Below, piece by piece: positions 24,824 to 34,758 of a stretch of 51,723 bases of DNA. The position numbers were made by a program, and so were the translations under genes. The notes under the pieces were generated by a model. That model had not been told where the DNA came from. It saw nothing but the letters and a program-made list of their open reading frames with translations, and did no database searches. The DNA is from Streptomyces bicolor (GTDB lineage Bacteria > Actinomycetota > Actinomycetes > Streptomycetales > Streptomycetaceae): contig NZ_JOFS01000047.1 in NCBI RefSeq assembly GCF_000719285.1, positions 1-51,723 on the forward strand, written 5' to 3'. Every line of letters starts with the position of its first letter. Position 1 is the stretch's first letter.

Positions 24824-27601
24824 CTACGGCAGCGGCTGCTCCGCCCAGATGACCTTGCCCGAAGGCAGGTACCGCGTGCCCCAGCGCTCGGCGAGCTGCG
24901 CGACCAGGAACAGGCCACGCCCGCCCTCGTCCGTCATGGCCGCGTAGCGCAGATGCGGCGAGGTGCTGCTGCTGTCGAAGACCTCGCAGATCAGGGCGCG
25001 GTCGCGCAGCATGCGTACGCGGATGGGGTCGCCGCCGTACCGGATCGCGTTGGTCACCAGCTCGCTGAGCATCAGCTCCGTGGTGAACGACAGCTCCTCC
25101 AGCCCCCACTCCTCCAGCGTCCGCGTCACGGCCGACCGTACCCGGGCGACGGCCGCCGGATCGGACGGGACATCCCACTCGGCGACCTGGGCGGGCCCGA
25201 GCGCCCGCGTGCGTGCCACGAGCAGCGCGATGTCGTCGCTCGGCCGGGCCGGCAGCCGGGCCTCCAGCACGGCCTGGCAGGTCTCCTCCGGGGAACGGCC
25301 CGCCCGGGCCAGCGCGGTGCGCAGCAGCTCAAGGCCCTCGTCGATGTCGTGCTCCCGGTCCTCGACGAGCCCGTCCGTGTAGAGCACGAGCCGGCTGTCC
25401 TCGGCCAGCTCCAGCTCGGCCGCCTCGAAAGGCAGCCCGCCCAGGCCCAGCGGGGGACCGGCGGGCACATCGGGGAACTCGACCGTGCCGTCCGGGCCTA
25501 TCAGCGCCGGCGGCGGATGACCGGCTCGGGCGACGGTGCACCGCCGGGACACCGGGTCGTAGACGGCGTACAGACAGGTCGCGCCCGTCACCGGGGCGCT
25601 CTCGCCCTCCTGGGCCTCGTCCTGGTCGATACGGGCGACCAACTCGTCCAGGAGCGCGAGCAGTTCGTCCGGCGGCAGGTCCAGGGCGGAGAAGTTGTGC
25701 ACCGCCGTACGCAACCGGCCCATGGTGGCCGCCGCGTGCAGCCCGTGCCCGACGACGTCCCCCACCACCAGCGCGACCCGGGCGCCGGACAGCGGCAGCA
25801 CATCGAACCAGTCGCCGCCCACACCGGCCTGCGCCGGCAGATACCGGTAGGCGATGTCCAGGGCGTTCTGCTCGGGCAGGCTGCGCGGCAGCAGGCTGCG
25901 CTGCAGGGTCACCGCCATGCTGTGCTCGCGGGTGTACCGGCGGGCGTTGTCGATGGACACCGCGGCCCGGGCGACCAGTTCCTCGGCGAGCGCGACCTCG
26001 TCGGCGTCGAACGGCTCGGCCTTCTTCGACCGCCAGAAACTGACCACGCCCAGCACCAGGGACCCCGCCCGCAGCGGCACCGCGATCAGGGAGTGAATGC
26101 CGAACTCCACCACCTGCGCCGACCGCTCCAGATCCTGGGCGCGCCAGCCCGGCGCCTCTCCCAGCCGCGGCTCGACGACCGCATGGCCGTCGCTGAGCGC
26201 GCGGCCCTGCGGTGAGGAGTCGACGAAGCGGATCTGCTCGCCCACCGGGTACAGCGGCGCGTCCTTGCGTATCCCGCTGCACGCCGTGCGCCGCAGCCGC
26301 GTCGCCGCCTCCGGCTGCCCGCCCCCGAGGACGGGTTCGAACAGGTCGACGGTGGCGAAATCCGCGAACCGGGGCACCGCCAGCTCCGCCAACTCCTCGG
26401 CGGTGCGGGTGACGTCCAGGCTGGTGCCGATGCCCACCCCGGCGTCGTACAGCATGTTCAGGCGCTCGCGGGCCTCCTCGGCCCGGCCGGACAGGGCCCG
26501 CAGCTCCGTCGAGTCGCGCAGCGTGGCGACGCTGCCGGACGGCCGGCCCCTGAGGTGGGTGGGGCGCTGGTTGACCGCCAGCAGCCGGTCCGCCACCAGG
26601 TGCACCTCGTCCGTGGCCATCCGGCCGGAGTCCAGCAGTTCGGCCGTGTCGGGCGCGAGGCCGAGGTCCACCACCCGGCGCCCCTCGGCGTCCTCGGGCA
26701 GGTCGAGCAGGCGGTGCGCCTCGTCGTTGGCGAGCAGCAGCCTGCCCTCGTCGCCGACGATGATCACGCCCTCCCGGACCGCGTGCAGGACGGCGTCGTG
26801 GTGCTCGTACATGCGGGTCATCTCGTGCGGGCCCAGACCGTGCGTCTGCCGCATCAGCCGTCTGCTGACCAGCGCCGTGCCCGCCGTGGACAGAGCGAGT
26901 GCCACCGCGGCGGCGGTCAGCACGAGCGGCAGCTGGCGGTCGGCGGTGCCGCCCACGGTCTTCAAGGTGATCCCGGCCGAGACCAGGCCCACGACCTTCC
27001 CGTCGGGATCCTTGACGGGGACCACCGCCTGCACGAGCGGTCCGATGGTTCCCGTGATGTGCTCGACCACGACCTTCCCGGCCAGCGCCGGTTCCAGGGT
27101 CCCGACGAACTTCTTCCCGATACGGTCCGGCTTGGGGTGGCTGTAGCGAATGCCGTCGGTGTTCATGACGACGATGAAGTCCACGTCCGTCGCCTCGCGC
27201 GCCGCCTCGGCCCGCGGCTGCAGCACGGCGGCGGGGTCCGGGCTGTCCAGCGCCTCCCGGGTACCCGGCGCGTTGGCGAACGCCTCGGCGACGGCCACCG
27301 AACGGTTGCGGGCCTCCTGTGTGGTGTCGTACCGCACCTGCAGCACCAGCGCCACCACCGCGGCGACGACCAGCAGCAGCACGATCACCACCTGGAGCAG
27401 GAACACCTGCCCGGCGACACTGCGCCCGCCCACAGCCGACCGCAGCCCGGCGAACGGGCCACTGCGCCGCTCCCCACCCGGCGCGTCGGGCGGCGTTCCC
27501 CGTTCGGGCACCCCGAGGCCGCGATCGGGCGCACGCTGTGCGCGCAGATCGCTGGGACGAGGAGCCGACCGGGCCCCGGAGCGACCCAATCGTCGGACCA
27601 T
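24824..27601 (-). CDS. Membrane sensor SpoIIE-family phosphatase with RsbW-like ATPase domain
   Basis: A 925-aa protein. After a basic N-terminus there is a membrane helix (about 67-90), an extracellular Cache-like sensor (about 91-225) and a second helix (about 228-250). Then come PAS (about 265-370), GAF (about 385-550) and a PP2C-type SpoIIE phosphatase (about 585-785) with GGDWFDVL, VGDVVGHG and YTDGLVED metal motifs. The C-terminal HATPase_c anti-sigma-like domain (about 800-925) has LSELVTNAIRYGG and GGRGLFLV. It probably dephosphorylates an STAS anti-anti-sigma factor in response to an extracellular ligand, with the ATPase domain binding that partner. No partner gene is adjacent. The ATG at 27601 has a weak ribosome site; a GTG some 31 codons in is possible. 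Confidence 0.9.
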   Translation of the reverse strand: MVRRLGRSGARSAPRPSDLRAQRAPDRGLGVPERGTPPDAPGGERRSGPFAGLRSAVGGRSVAGQVFLLQVVIVLLLVVAAVVALVLQVRYDTTQEARNRSVAVAEAFANAPGTREALDSPDPAAVLQPRAEAAREATDVDFIVVMNTDGIRYSHPKPDRIGKKFVGTLEPALAGKVVVEHITGTIGPLVQAVVPVKDPDGKVVGLVSAGITLKTVGGTADRQLPLVLTAAAVALALSTAGTALVSRRLMRQTHGLGPHEMTRMYEHHDAVLHAVREGVIIVGDEGRLLLANDEAHRLLDLPEDAEGRRVVDLGLAPDTAELLDSGRMATDEVHLVADRLLAVNQRPTHLRGRPSGSVATLRDSTELRALSGRAEEARERLNMLYDAGVGIGTSLDVTRTAEELAELAVPRFADFATVDLFEPVLGGGQPEAATRLRRTACSGIRKDAPLYPVGEQIRFVDSSPQGRALSDGHAVVEPRLGEAPGWRAQDLERSAQVVEFGIHSLIAVPLRAGSLVLGVVSFWRSKKAEPFDADEVALAEELVARAAVSIDNARRYTREHSMAVTLQRSLLPRSLPEQNALDIAYRYLPAQAGVGGDWFDVLPLSGARVALVVGDVVGHGLHAAATMGRLRTAVHNFSALDLPPDELLALLDELVARIDQDEAQEGESAPVTGATCLYAVYDPVSRRCTVARAGHPPPALIGPDGTVEFPDVPAGPPLGLGGLPFEAAELELAEDSRLVLYTDGLVEDREHDIDEGLELLRTALARAGRSPEETCQAVLEARLPARPSDDIALLVARTRALGPAQVAEWDVPSDPAAVARVRSAVTRTLEEWGLEELSFTTELMLSELVTNAIRYGGDPIRVRMLRDRALICEVFDSSSTSPHLRYAAMTDEGGRGLFLVAQLAERWGTRYLPSGKVIWAEQPLP

Positions 27602-27762
27602 GTGCCCATGTCTACACTGCCGGGCCCCATGAGGCGAGAGACGTCACGGACCGTGACAGAACCCGCTCCCTCGACACAGGATGATCACGGGAGCGATGCG
27701 CCGAATCCGGGCAACTCCCGCCGCCACCACAGGGATACGCGGACCCGGCGGGGTCCGCGCCC

Positions 27763-30288
27763 TCACGTGCGGCGCAGCGGGGTGGTCCGTCGCTCGGCGA
27801 GGAGCAACGCGATGTCGTCGGGGCGGTCCGCCGTGTGCCGGGCCTTCGCGGTGAGCCGGTCGGCCACACCCGCCAGCGAGCGCCCGCCCGCCCGCGCGGC
27901 CGGGGCACCGGCCCTGGCCAGCGCCACCCGCAGCGCGCTGATGCCGTCGTCGATGTCGACCCCGGGCCGCTCGACCAGCCCGTCCGTGTACAGCGCCAGG
28001 ACGGCACCGGGCTCCAGCCGCAGCTCCGCCACCGGATAGTCGGCCTGCGGATCCACGCCGAGCACGACACCACCGGACAGGTCGACGACATGGGTACGGC
28101 CGTCCGGGCGGCGCAGCAGCGGCGGCAGGTGCCCCGCGACGGCCGCCCGCGCGACGCCCGTCACGGGATCCAGCCGGATGTAGCAGCAGCTCGCGAACAG
28201 GCCCGCGTCGAGGTCGATGAGCAGACGGTTGGTGCCGCTCATCACCTCGTCGGGCGGCAGGTCGCCGACCGCGAAGGCCCGAACGGCGGTGCGCAGCTGG
28301 CCCATGGTCGCCGCGGCCTGCACGCCGTGCCCCTGCACATCGCCGATCACCAGGGCGATCCCGTCCCCGGCGGTGATGACGTCGTACCAGTCCCCGCCCA
28401 CCTCCATGCCCTGGGTGCCGGGCAGATAGCGGCCGGCGGTCTCCAGCAGCGGGTGCTGCGACAGCCGCCGCGGGAGCAGCGCCTGCTGCAGCCCGCGGGC
28501 CAGCGCCGCCTCGCTCTCGTAGCGCCGCGCCTTCTCCAGGGCGTGCGCGATCAGCCCCGCCATCGCCGTCAGCACCGTACGTTCCTCGGTGCTGAAGCTG
28601 CGCGGCCGGTCGAAGCCCAGGATGCAGGACCCGACGGGACGCCCGGAGGCAATCAGCGGAAGGAAGGCGCGGGCGCCCTCCGTCGCGTCCAGCGCGATGC
28701 CCGGATAGGCGTCGGCGAGCTCCTGCATCGAGTCGAAGAACAGCGGGCGCCCACTGGTCAGCGTCTCGACCCCGGGCAGCCGCTCCTCCAGGCCCACACC
28801 GTCGAACGGAGCGAGGAACCCCTTGGGGAAGCCCGCCTCCCAGGCCAGGAACAGATGCCGCTCCTGCAGCAGGTAGATGGCCAGCCGCCGCCCCCCGAAC
28901 GCGGGCAGCAGCTCCCGCATCACCACGGCGGACACCTGACGCGCCGTGACCGCCTCGGTCAGCGCGATGGCGAGGACGATGGGGCGGTACAGGGGAGCGA
29001 GCGACGGCGTGCCGGCCGTCTCCGGCGCGTCGAGCGCCTCCGGCGGGCCGGACGGGCTGTCGGTCATCCGGTGTCCCGGACGGAGCGTGCAGGTCAGCAG
29101 GTCCGGGCCGGGGTAGAGGGACAGGGCGAGCCAGTCGCCGCCGAACGGGCCGGCGGCGCTCTCACGTCCGGGGTCGGACGGTCTTCGGACGTGGAAGTGC
29201 ACCGGGTCCGGCGACAGCAGCGCGCCGCGCAGATGATCCTCGACGGCGGGCTGGTTCAGCCACGGCACGCCCTCCCACAGCGGCCGTCCCAGCAGCTCGG
29301 TGCGCGGCCGGCGCAGCAGCGCCGCCGCCCGCGGATTCGCGTAGACGACCGTCCCCACCCGGTCCAGGCAGAACACCCCGTCGGGCAGCAGATCGGCCGC
29401 CGCGTCCGCCACCGTGCCCGGCCCCGGTTCGAGGACGACACCCCGTACGGCCCGCACCCCGGAGCGCGCCGGGTCGTCGTACGGCCCCCAGACCTCCACC
29501 AGCCGCAGCGCACCGTCCGCCGCACGTGCGTACAGCGGCAGCGCCGGTGGCCGGCCACCGGCCGCCTCTCGCAGCGCCGCCAGGAGCCGCTGCGCGTCGC
29601 CCGGCGCGACGGCCCGCGCGAACGCCTCGGCGGTGCCGTCGGATTCCTCCGCGGCCCGGCCCAGGACGAGGTTCAGCCGGTCGTCGGCCGTCACGCGGCC
29701 CGTCACCGGATCCCAGGCGAACCGGCCCAGGCGCCCGGACGGCGAGCGGCCGGAGGGCGGGCGGACGCACAGTGGCCCGCCGTCCCAGGTCACCGCCGAG
29801 GTGCCCCCGTCCGCCAGCTTCTCCAGCGCCGCACCGAGCTCCTCGGCCAGCCGCGCCATGCGCTCGCGCACGGGCAGCAGCTCCGTGGCGTCCGTCGCCG
29901 AGGGGCGCAGCACGCTCAGCACTCCGAAGACGGTCGAGTCGCCCGCGACGGGGACGTACACGGACCCGAACTGGAAGGGCAGGCCGGCCGCGAACTGCGG
30001 ATAGCGGCGCATCGTCTCCGTCGCGTTCGGCAGCACCACCTCGACCCCGAGCCGATAGGCGTCCGCGACGGGGAACGGCCGGTCCGCGTGCAGCCGCCAC
30101 CACGGCCGGAACAGCGGCCCCGGCAACCCTTCCAGAACGGCCAGACGCAACAGTCCGGGCGTGCTCGAGCGCAGGTAGACCCCACCCGCGTAGCCACCGG
30201 CCGCGCTGATCACCTCCGCCGAGGCATCGATCAGCAGCGCCGCCAGCCTGCCGGGCGTCCGCTCTGCGCCTTCGGCGCTCCCAGTCAT
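27763..30288 (-). CDS. Soluble GAF-PAS-PAS-GAF SpoIIE-family phosphatase
   Basis: An 841-aa cytosolic protein starting MTGSAEGAERTPGRLAALLI. Order: GAF (about 14-150), PAS (about 185-290), PAS (about 300-400, PDGVFCLDRVGTVVYANPRA), GAF (about 440-590) and PP2C/SpoIIE (about 620-835), with GGDWYDVI, IGDVQGHG and YTDGLVER. Unlike its two neighbours it lacks the C-terminal ATPase domain. It probably controls an anti-anti-sigma factor in a partner-switching cascade in response to small ligands or redox bound by the GAF/PAS domains. It ends 162 bp upstream of the membrane phosphatase gene in the same orientation, so they may be co-transcribed. AGGTAGGG precedes the ATG. Confidence 0.9.
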   Translation of the reverse strand: MTGSAEGAERTPGRLAALLIDASAEVISAAGGYAGGVYLRSSTPGLLRLAVLEGLPGPLFRPWWRLHADRPFPVADAYRLGVEVVLPNATETMRRYPQFAAGLPFQFGSVYVPVAGDSTVFGVLSVLRPSATDATELLPVRERMARLAEELGAALEKLADGGTSAVTWDGGPLCVRPPSGRSPSGRLGRFAWDPVTGRVTADDRLNLVLGRAAEESDGTAEAFARAVAPGDAQRLLAALREAAGGRPPALPLYARAADGALRLVEVWGPYDDPARSGVRAVRGVVLEPGPGTVADAAADLLPDGVFCLDRVGTVVYANPRAAALLRRPRTELLGRPLWEGVPWLNQPAVEDHLRGALLSPDPVHFHVRRPSDPGRESAAGPFGGDWLALSLYPGPDLLTCTLRPGHRMTDSPSGPPEALDAPETAGTPSLAPLYRPIVLAIALTEAVTARQVSAVVMRELLPAFGGRRLAIYLLQERHLFLAWEAGFPKGFLAPFDGVGLEERLPGVETLTSGRPLFFDSMQELADAYPGIALDATEGARAFLPLIASGRPVGSCILGFDRPRSFSTEERTVLTAMAGLIAHALEKARRYESEAALARGLQQALLPRRLSQHPLLETAGRYLPGTQGMEVGGDWYDVITAGDGIALVIGDVQGHGVQAAATMGQLRTAVRAFAVGDLPPDEVMSGTNRLLIDLDAGLFASCCYIRLDPVTGVARAAVAGHLPPLLRRPDGRTHVVDLSGGVVLGVDPQADYPVAELRLEPGAVLALYTDGLVERPGVDIDDGISALRVALARAGAPAARAGGRSLAGVADRLTAKARHTADRPDDIALLLAERRTTPLRRT

Positions 30289-30604
30289 CGGCCCTACCTC
30301 GTCCGTACGCCCTCACGCGTGCGACACAGCAAGAATGCGCCACGACGCACCTTGCCCGCACCCGGGCGGCTTGACCAGGGGTGTGCGGGAACTGAGTGAA
30401 ACCGGGATCGACGGCGCCGGGGGAGCCACGCCGCCGGCCTCGACCGGATCCGCGGGAACCCGAAACCGCCCGGCGGACCGCCCCGTTGTGGGTGCGGGGC
30501 CCGCACACGGCTGACCCGGCATGACAGGGGTCGGCAAGTCGGACGCTCTCGGGAAGACTCGGAAACGTGACCGGCCGGCGCGGCACAGGCAGGAGAGCAG
30601 ACCC
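30289..30604. other. Divergent intergenic region between a phosphatase gene and the TPR gene
   Basis: A stretch of 316 bases separates the divergent starts at 30288 (minus) and 30605 (plus). It should hold both promoters. I see the ribosome site AGGAGAG before the plus-strand gene but no convincing -10/-35 pair or strong palindrome. Confidence 0.45.
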
Positions 30605-32287
30605 ATGGAGTACTACGACCTCGGCACCCACACCCGCTCCGTGACCACGTCCTCCCCGCAGGCGCAGCTCTGGTTCGACCGGGGGCTGGCATGGACGTAC
30701 GCCTTCCACCACGAGGAGGCCGTGGCCTGCTTCGAGGCGGCCGCCGCGGCGGACCCCGACTGCGCCATGGCCCACTGGGGCATCGCCTACGCGTCGGGTC
30801 CGAACTACAACAAGCCCTGGGAGTTCTTCGACGACCGGGACCTGGTCCGCACCGTGGACCGCACGCACGCCGCCGTGGAGCTGGCCCACGAGAAGGCGGC
30901 GACCGCCACTCCCGTCGAACAGGCGCTGATCGCCGCGCTGCGCGCCCGCTACCCGCAGGCGAAGGCCGTGGAGGACTGCTCGGTCTGGAACGCCCCGTAC
31001 GCCGACAGCATGCGCGCGGTCTACGAGCTCGCCCCCGACGACCCGGACATCGCCACCCTGTATGCCGACGCCCTGATGAACCTCACGCCCTGGCAGCTGT
31101 GGGACCTCAGGACGGGTGAACCCGCCGAGGGCGCGCGCACGCTTCAGGCCAGGGCCGTGCTCGACCGTGCCCTCGCCACCGAGGCGGGACGCGGCCACTT
31201 GGGCGTGGTGCACATGTACATCCACCTGATGGAGATGTCCCCGACGCCCGAGGTGGCGCTGCCGGTCGCGGACCGGCTGCGCGGCCTGGTGCCCGACGCC
31301 GGGCACCTCCTCCAGATGCCCTCGCACCTGGAAGTGCTCTGCGGCGACTACCGGCGGGTGGTCTCGGACAACACCGCGGCGATCGCGGCCGACGAGAAGT
31401 ACCACGAGCGGGCCGGGGCGATGAACTTCTACACCCTGTACCGCTCGCACAACTACCACTTCAAGATCTACGGCGCGATGTTCCTCGGCCAGTCCCGGGT
31501 CGCCCTCGAGACCGCGGCGCAGCTCGAGGCGTCCATCCCGGAGGACCTGCTGCGGGTGCCGAGCCCACCCATGGCCGACTGGCTGGAGAGCTTCCTCGCC
31601 ATGCGCGTGCACGCCCTGATCCGCTTCGGCCGCTGGGACGACATCCTCGACCTGCCGCTGCCCGCCGACCCCGAGCTGTACTGCGTGACGACCGCGATGA
31701 TCCACTACGCCCGCGGCGTCGCGCTCTCCTCGACCCACCGCGTCCCGGAGGCGGAAACGGAGCGCCGGCGCTTCCACGAGGCGGTCGCCCGGATCCCCGA
31801 GACCCGCATGCTTTTCAACAACACCTGCGCCGACATTCTCGAGATCGCCTCCGCGATGCTCGACGGTGAACTCGAGTACCGCAAGGGCGGGCACGACGCC
31901 GCCTTCGCCGCGCTGGAACGCTCCATCGAGCTGGAGGACAACCTCCCCTACGACGAACCCTGGGGCTGGATGCAGCCCAGCCGGCACGCCTACGGCGCGC
32001 TGCTCCTCGAACAGGGGCGGGTCGAGGAGGCCGAGGCGGTCTACCGCGCCGACCTCGGCCTCGACGGCACGCTTCCGCGCGCCCAGCAGCATCCCAACAA
32101 CGTCTGGTCCCTGCACGGCCTCCACGAGTGCCTGATGCGCCTCGGCCGGACCGGGGAGGCACAGATCGTGGCCCGGCAACTGCGCCTCGCCGCCGCCCTG
32201 GCGGACGTACCGATCGAGGCGTCCTGCTTCTGCCGGCTCGAAACGCACCAGGGCACGGCCGCGCGGGACGGTTGCTGCGCCGACTGA
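30605..32287 (+). CDS. Large tetratricopeptide-repeat protein
   Basis: A 560-aa soluble protein starting MEYYDLGTHTRSVTTSSPQA. TPR-like helical pairs occur throughout, most clearly near the N-terminus (AQLWFDRGLAWTYAFHHEEA, AAADPDCAMAHWGIAY) and C-terminus (YGALLLEQGRVEEAEAVYRA). Between them are His/Met-rich stretches (VVHMYIHLMEMSPTPE, LLQMPSHLEV) typical of this family, which is common in soil bacteria. The C-terminus ends with SCFCRLE and DGCCAD, four cysteines that could bind metal. No catalytic motif is evident; a scaffold role is the default inference. AGGAGAG precedes the ATG. It is transcribed alone. Confidence 0.85.
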   Translation: MEYYDLGTHTRSVTTSSPQAQLWFDRGLAWTYAFHHEEAVACFEAAAAADPDCAMAHWGIAYASGPNYNKPWEFFDDRDLVRTVDRTHAAVELAHEKAATATPVEQALIAALRARYPQAKAVEDCSVWNAPYADSMRAVYELAPDDPDIATLYADALMNLTPWQLWDLRTGEPAEGARTLQARAVLDRALATEAGRGHLGVVHMYIHLMEMSPTPEVALPVADRLRGLVPDAGHLLQMPSHLEVLCGDYRRVVSDNTAAIAADEKYHERAGAMNFYTLYRSHNYHFKIYGAMFLGQSRVALETAAQLEASIPEDLLRVPSPPMADWLESFLAMRVHALIRFGRWDDILDLPLPADPELYCVTTAMIHYARGVALSSTHRVPEAETERRRFHEAVARIPETRMLFNNTCADILEIASAMLDGELEYRKGGHDAAFAALERSIELEDNLPYDEPWGWMQPSRHAYGALLLEQGRVEEAEAVYRADLGLDGTLPRAQQHPNNVWSLHGLHECLMRLGRTGEAQIVARQLRLAAALADVPIEASCFCRLETHQGTAARDGCCAD

Positions 32288-32331
32288 GCGACCCCCTGGG
32301 CGAACAGGACGGGACCCGGTATGTTCGTCAA

Positions 32332-32562
32332 GTGAAACTAGCTTCATCATGCGCACGTGCTGCTCCCAGGGTCTCCCAAGGAGTCGTCGATGAGCAGTGG
32401 CGAGTTCCCGGAGGCGACCGGGGCTGGCCCGCCTTCGACAGCGACCACCGCCTCGTCCGGCTCCTCGACGCCGCCCCCACGGTCGCCGCGTACCCGGAGG
32501 GGGCCTCGCGCCGCATCTGGGAGGGCCACACGTTCGCGGAACTGCCGTTGACGACGACATGA
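32332..32562 (+). CDS. Small hypothetical ORF, start uncertain
   Basis: Codon bias is strong from about 32389 to the TGA at 32560-32562 (EQWRVPGGDRGWPAFDSDHRLVRLLDAAPTV ... WEGHTFAELPLTTT, about 58 aa), so a real or recently lost gene is likely. The only in-frame start is GTG at 32332, without a ribosome site. A good site (AAGGAG) instead serves an ATG at 32390 in another frame whose product is low-complexity. A one-base shift near 32390 would unite the strong start with the good frame, so this may be frameshifted. No family is recognised. The rest of 32288-32660 shows nothing clear apart from the palindrome at 32333-32346. Confidence 0.35.
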   Translation: MKLASSCARAAPRVSQGVVDEQWRVPGGDRGWPAFDSDHRLVRLLDAAPTVAAYPEGASRRIWEGHTFAELPLTTT

Positions 32563-32660
32563 CGGGCCCCGCCGCATGCGACCGGCCGCGGCGTGTGCCG
32601 GCTCGGCGCGCACTTCCGCCGGCCGGCCGCCGCCTCCCCGTGCTGCGGCCCCGCCCGCCC

Positions 32661-33937
32661 TCAGGCCCGCCCATGGGCCTCCTGCGTCCGTCGTGCCAGG
32701 GCGTCGATGACCACGGCGGCGAAGAGCACCCCGCCCGTGATCATGAACTGGACCGCGGTGGGGGTGTCCGTGATCACCATGCCCGAGGCGATCGACTGGA
32801 TGACCAGCATGCCGAGCACCGCGGACCAGGTCGTGCCGCGTCCGCCGAAGAGGCTGGTGCCGCCGATGACGGCCGCCGCGATGGCGTTGAGCAGCAGCAG
32901 GCCCGAGCCCGCGCCCTGACTCACCGAGGTGATGCGCGAGGCCAGGAACAGTCCGCCGATCGCGGCCATGGTGCCGGAGACGGCGAGCACGGCGGTCTGC
33001 ACGCCCGTCACATTGAGGCTGGCCCGGCGGGCCGCCTCGATGCTGCCGCCGAGTGCGTAGACCTGCCGCCCGTAGTGCGTGCGGCGCAGCACGATGTCGA
33101 GGCCGGCCACCATCACGAGGAAGACCAGCAGGGCGAGCGGCAGCCCCTGGAACCGGTTGAGCAGGTATGCGGCGGTGAACGCCACCGCCGCGAGGACCGC
33201 CGTACGCACGACGATTCCCCGGAACGTGCGGTGCGGCATGCCGACCGCCATGCGCCGCCGCCGGTCCTGCTGGGACACGAGGAACACCAGGCCCGTGCCG
33301 ACCGCCGCCAGTGCGTACGCGGCGGCGTCGTTGGTGAAGTAGTAGCTGGTCAGCTGGGCGACGAGACCGTCCTCGTCGAGGTTGACCGTGCCGCTGGTCC
33401 CCAGGATGTAGAGCATGAGGCCGTTGAAGGTCAGCAGCCCCGCCAACGTGACGACGAAGGCGGGCACACGGGTCTTGGCGACGGAGTAGCCCTGGACGGT
33501 TCCCGCGACGGTGCCGGTGAGCACCGCGAGGATGAGGGCGAGCCATTCCGGGACGCCGTTGTTCACGTTCAGAACGGCGAAGACGGCGGCGGCGAGGCCG
33601 CTGACCGAGCCGACCGACAGGTCCAGCTCACCGATCAGCAGCACGAAGACGATGCCGACCGCGATCAGGCCCGTACCCACGATGTCCACGCTGAGATTGG
33701 ACAGGTTCCGGGGTGACAGGAAGCTGTCGTTGAGGGACTGGAAGGTGATCCAGACGGCGGCGAGGACCAGGACGACCGGGAGCGAGCCCAGCTCGCCGGC
33801 GCTCAGCTTGCGCCGCAGGACCGCGACCCCGGTTTCGATGACCTGGGCGAGGGCCGCCCGCCGCCCCGGGCGGCGGTCGTCCGCGGTGGGCGCGGAGGGT
33901 GCCGCCCGGGTGCCGTCGGCCTCGCTGTGCGTCCCTT

Positions 33938-33941
<4 letters not shown>
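32661..33941 (-). CDS. Sugar ABC transporter permease (xylose/ribose type)
   Basis: A 426-aa membrane protein. A hydrophilic N-terminus of about 50 residues precedes at least ten hydrophobic segments. The family signature is GIVFVLLIGELDLSVGSVSGLAAA, with VPAFVVTLAGLLTFNG and a late GGTSLFGGRGTTWSAVLGML, as in XylH/RbsC permeases. The GTG start overlaps the ATPase stop (GTGA), giving translational coupling. It forms the membrane channel for the adjacent ATPase and binding lipoprotein. A central hydrophilic loop (SQQDRRRRMAVGMPHR) and the long form point to XylH rather than RbsC. The exact sugar is inferred, not shown. Confidence 0.92.
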
Positions 33942-34711
<770 letters not shown>

Positions 34712-34758
34712 GGACACCATCTCCTTCCCACGACCGGTCCGGCGGAGGAACCGCCCGG

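Noticed and set aside
27835..30399. Plus-strand open frame of 854 codons opposite the soluble phosphatase gene
   Set aside because: It is a shadow of the minus-strand gene: no recognisable domain, composition dominated by Arg, Gln and Gly, no ribosome site.
32349..32393. MRTCCSQG leader-like mini-ORF overlapping the ATG at 32390
   Set aside because: Cysteine-rich leader peptides exist in actinobacteria, but nothing downstream relates to sulfur metabolism and there is no attenuator-like hairpin.
32390..32551. ATG with an excellent AAGGAG site opening a 53-codon frame
   Set aside because: The product is Ser/Thr/Pro/Arg low-complexity and codon bias lies in another frame, so I report the biased frame with low confidence instead.
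29162..32674. Minus-strand open frame of 1170 codons covering the TPR gene
   Set aside because: The TPR protein on the plus strand has clear repeats and codon bias; the opposite frame has no domain.
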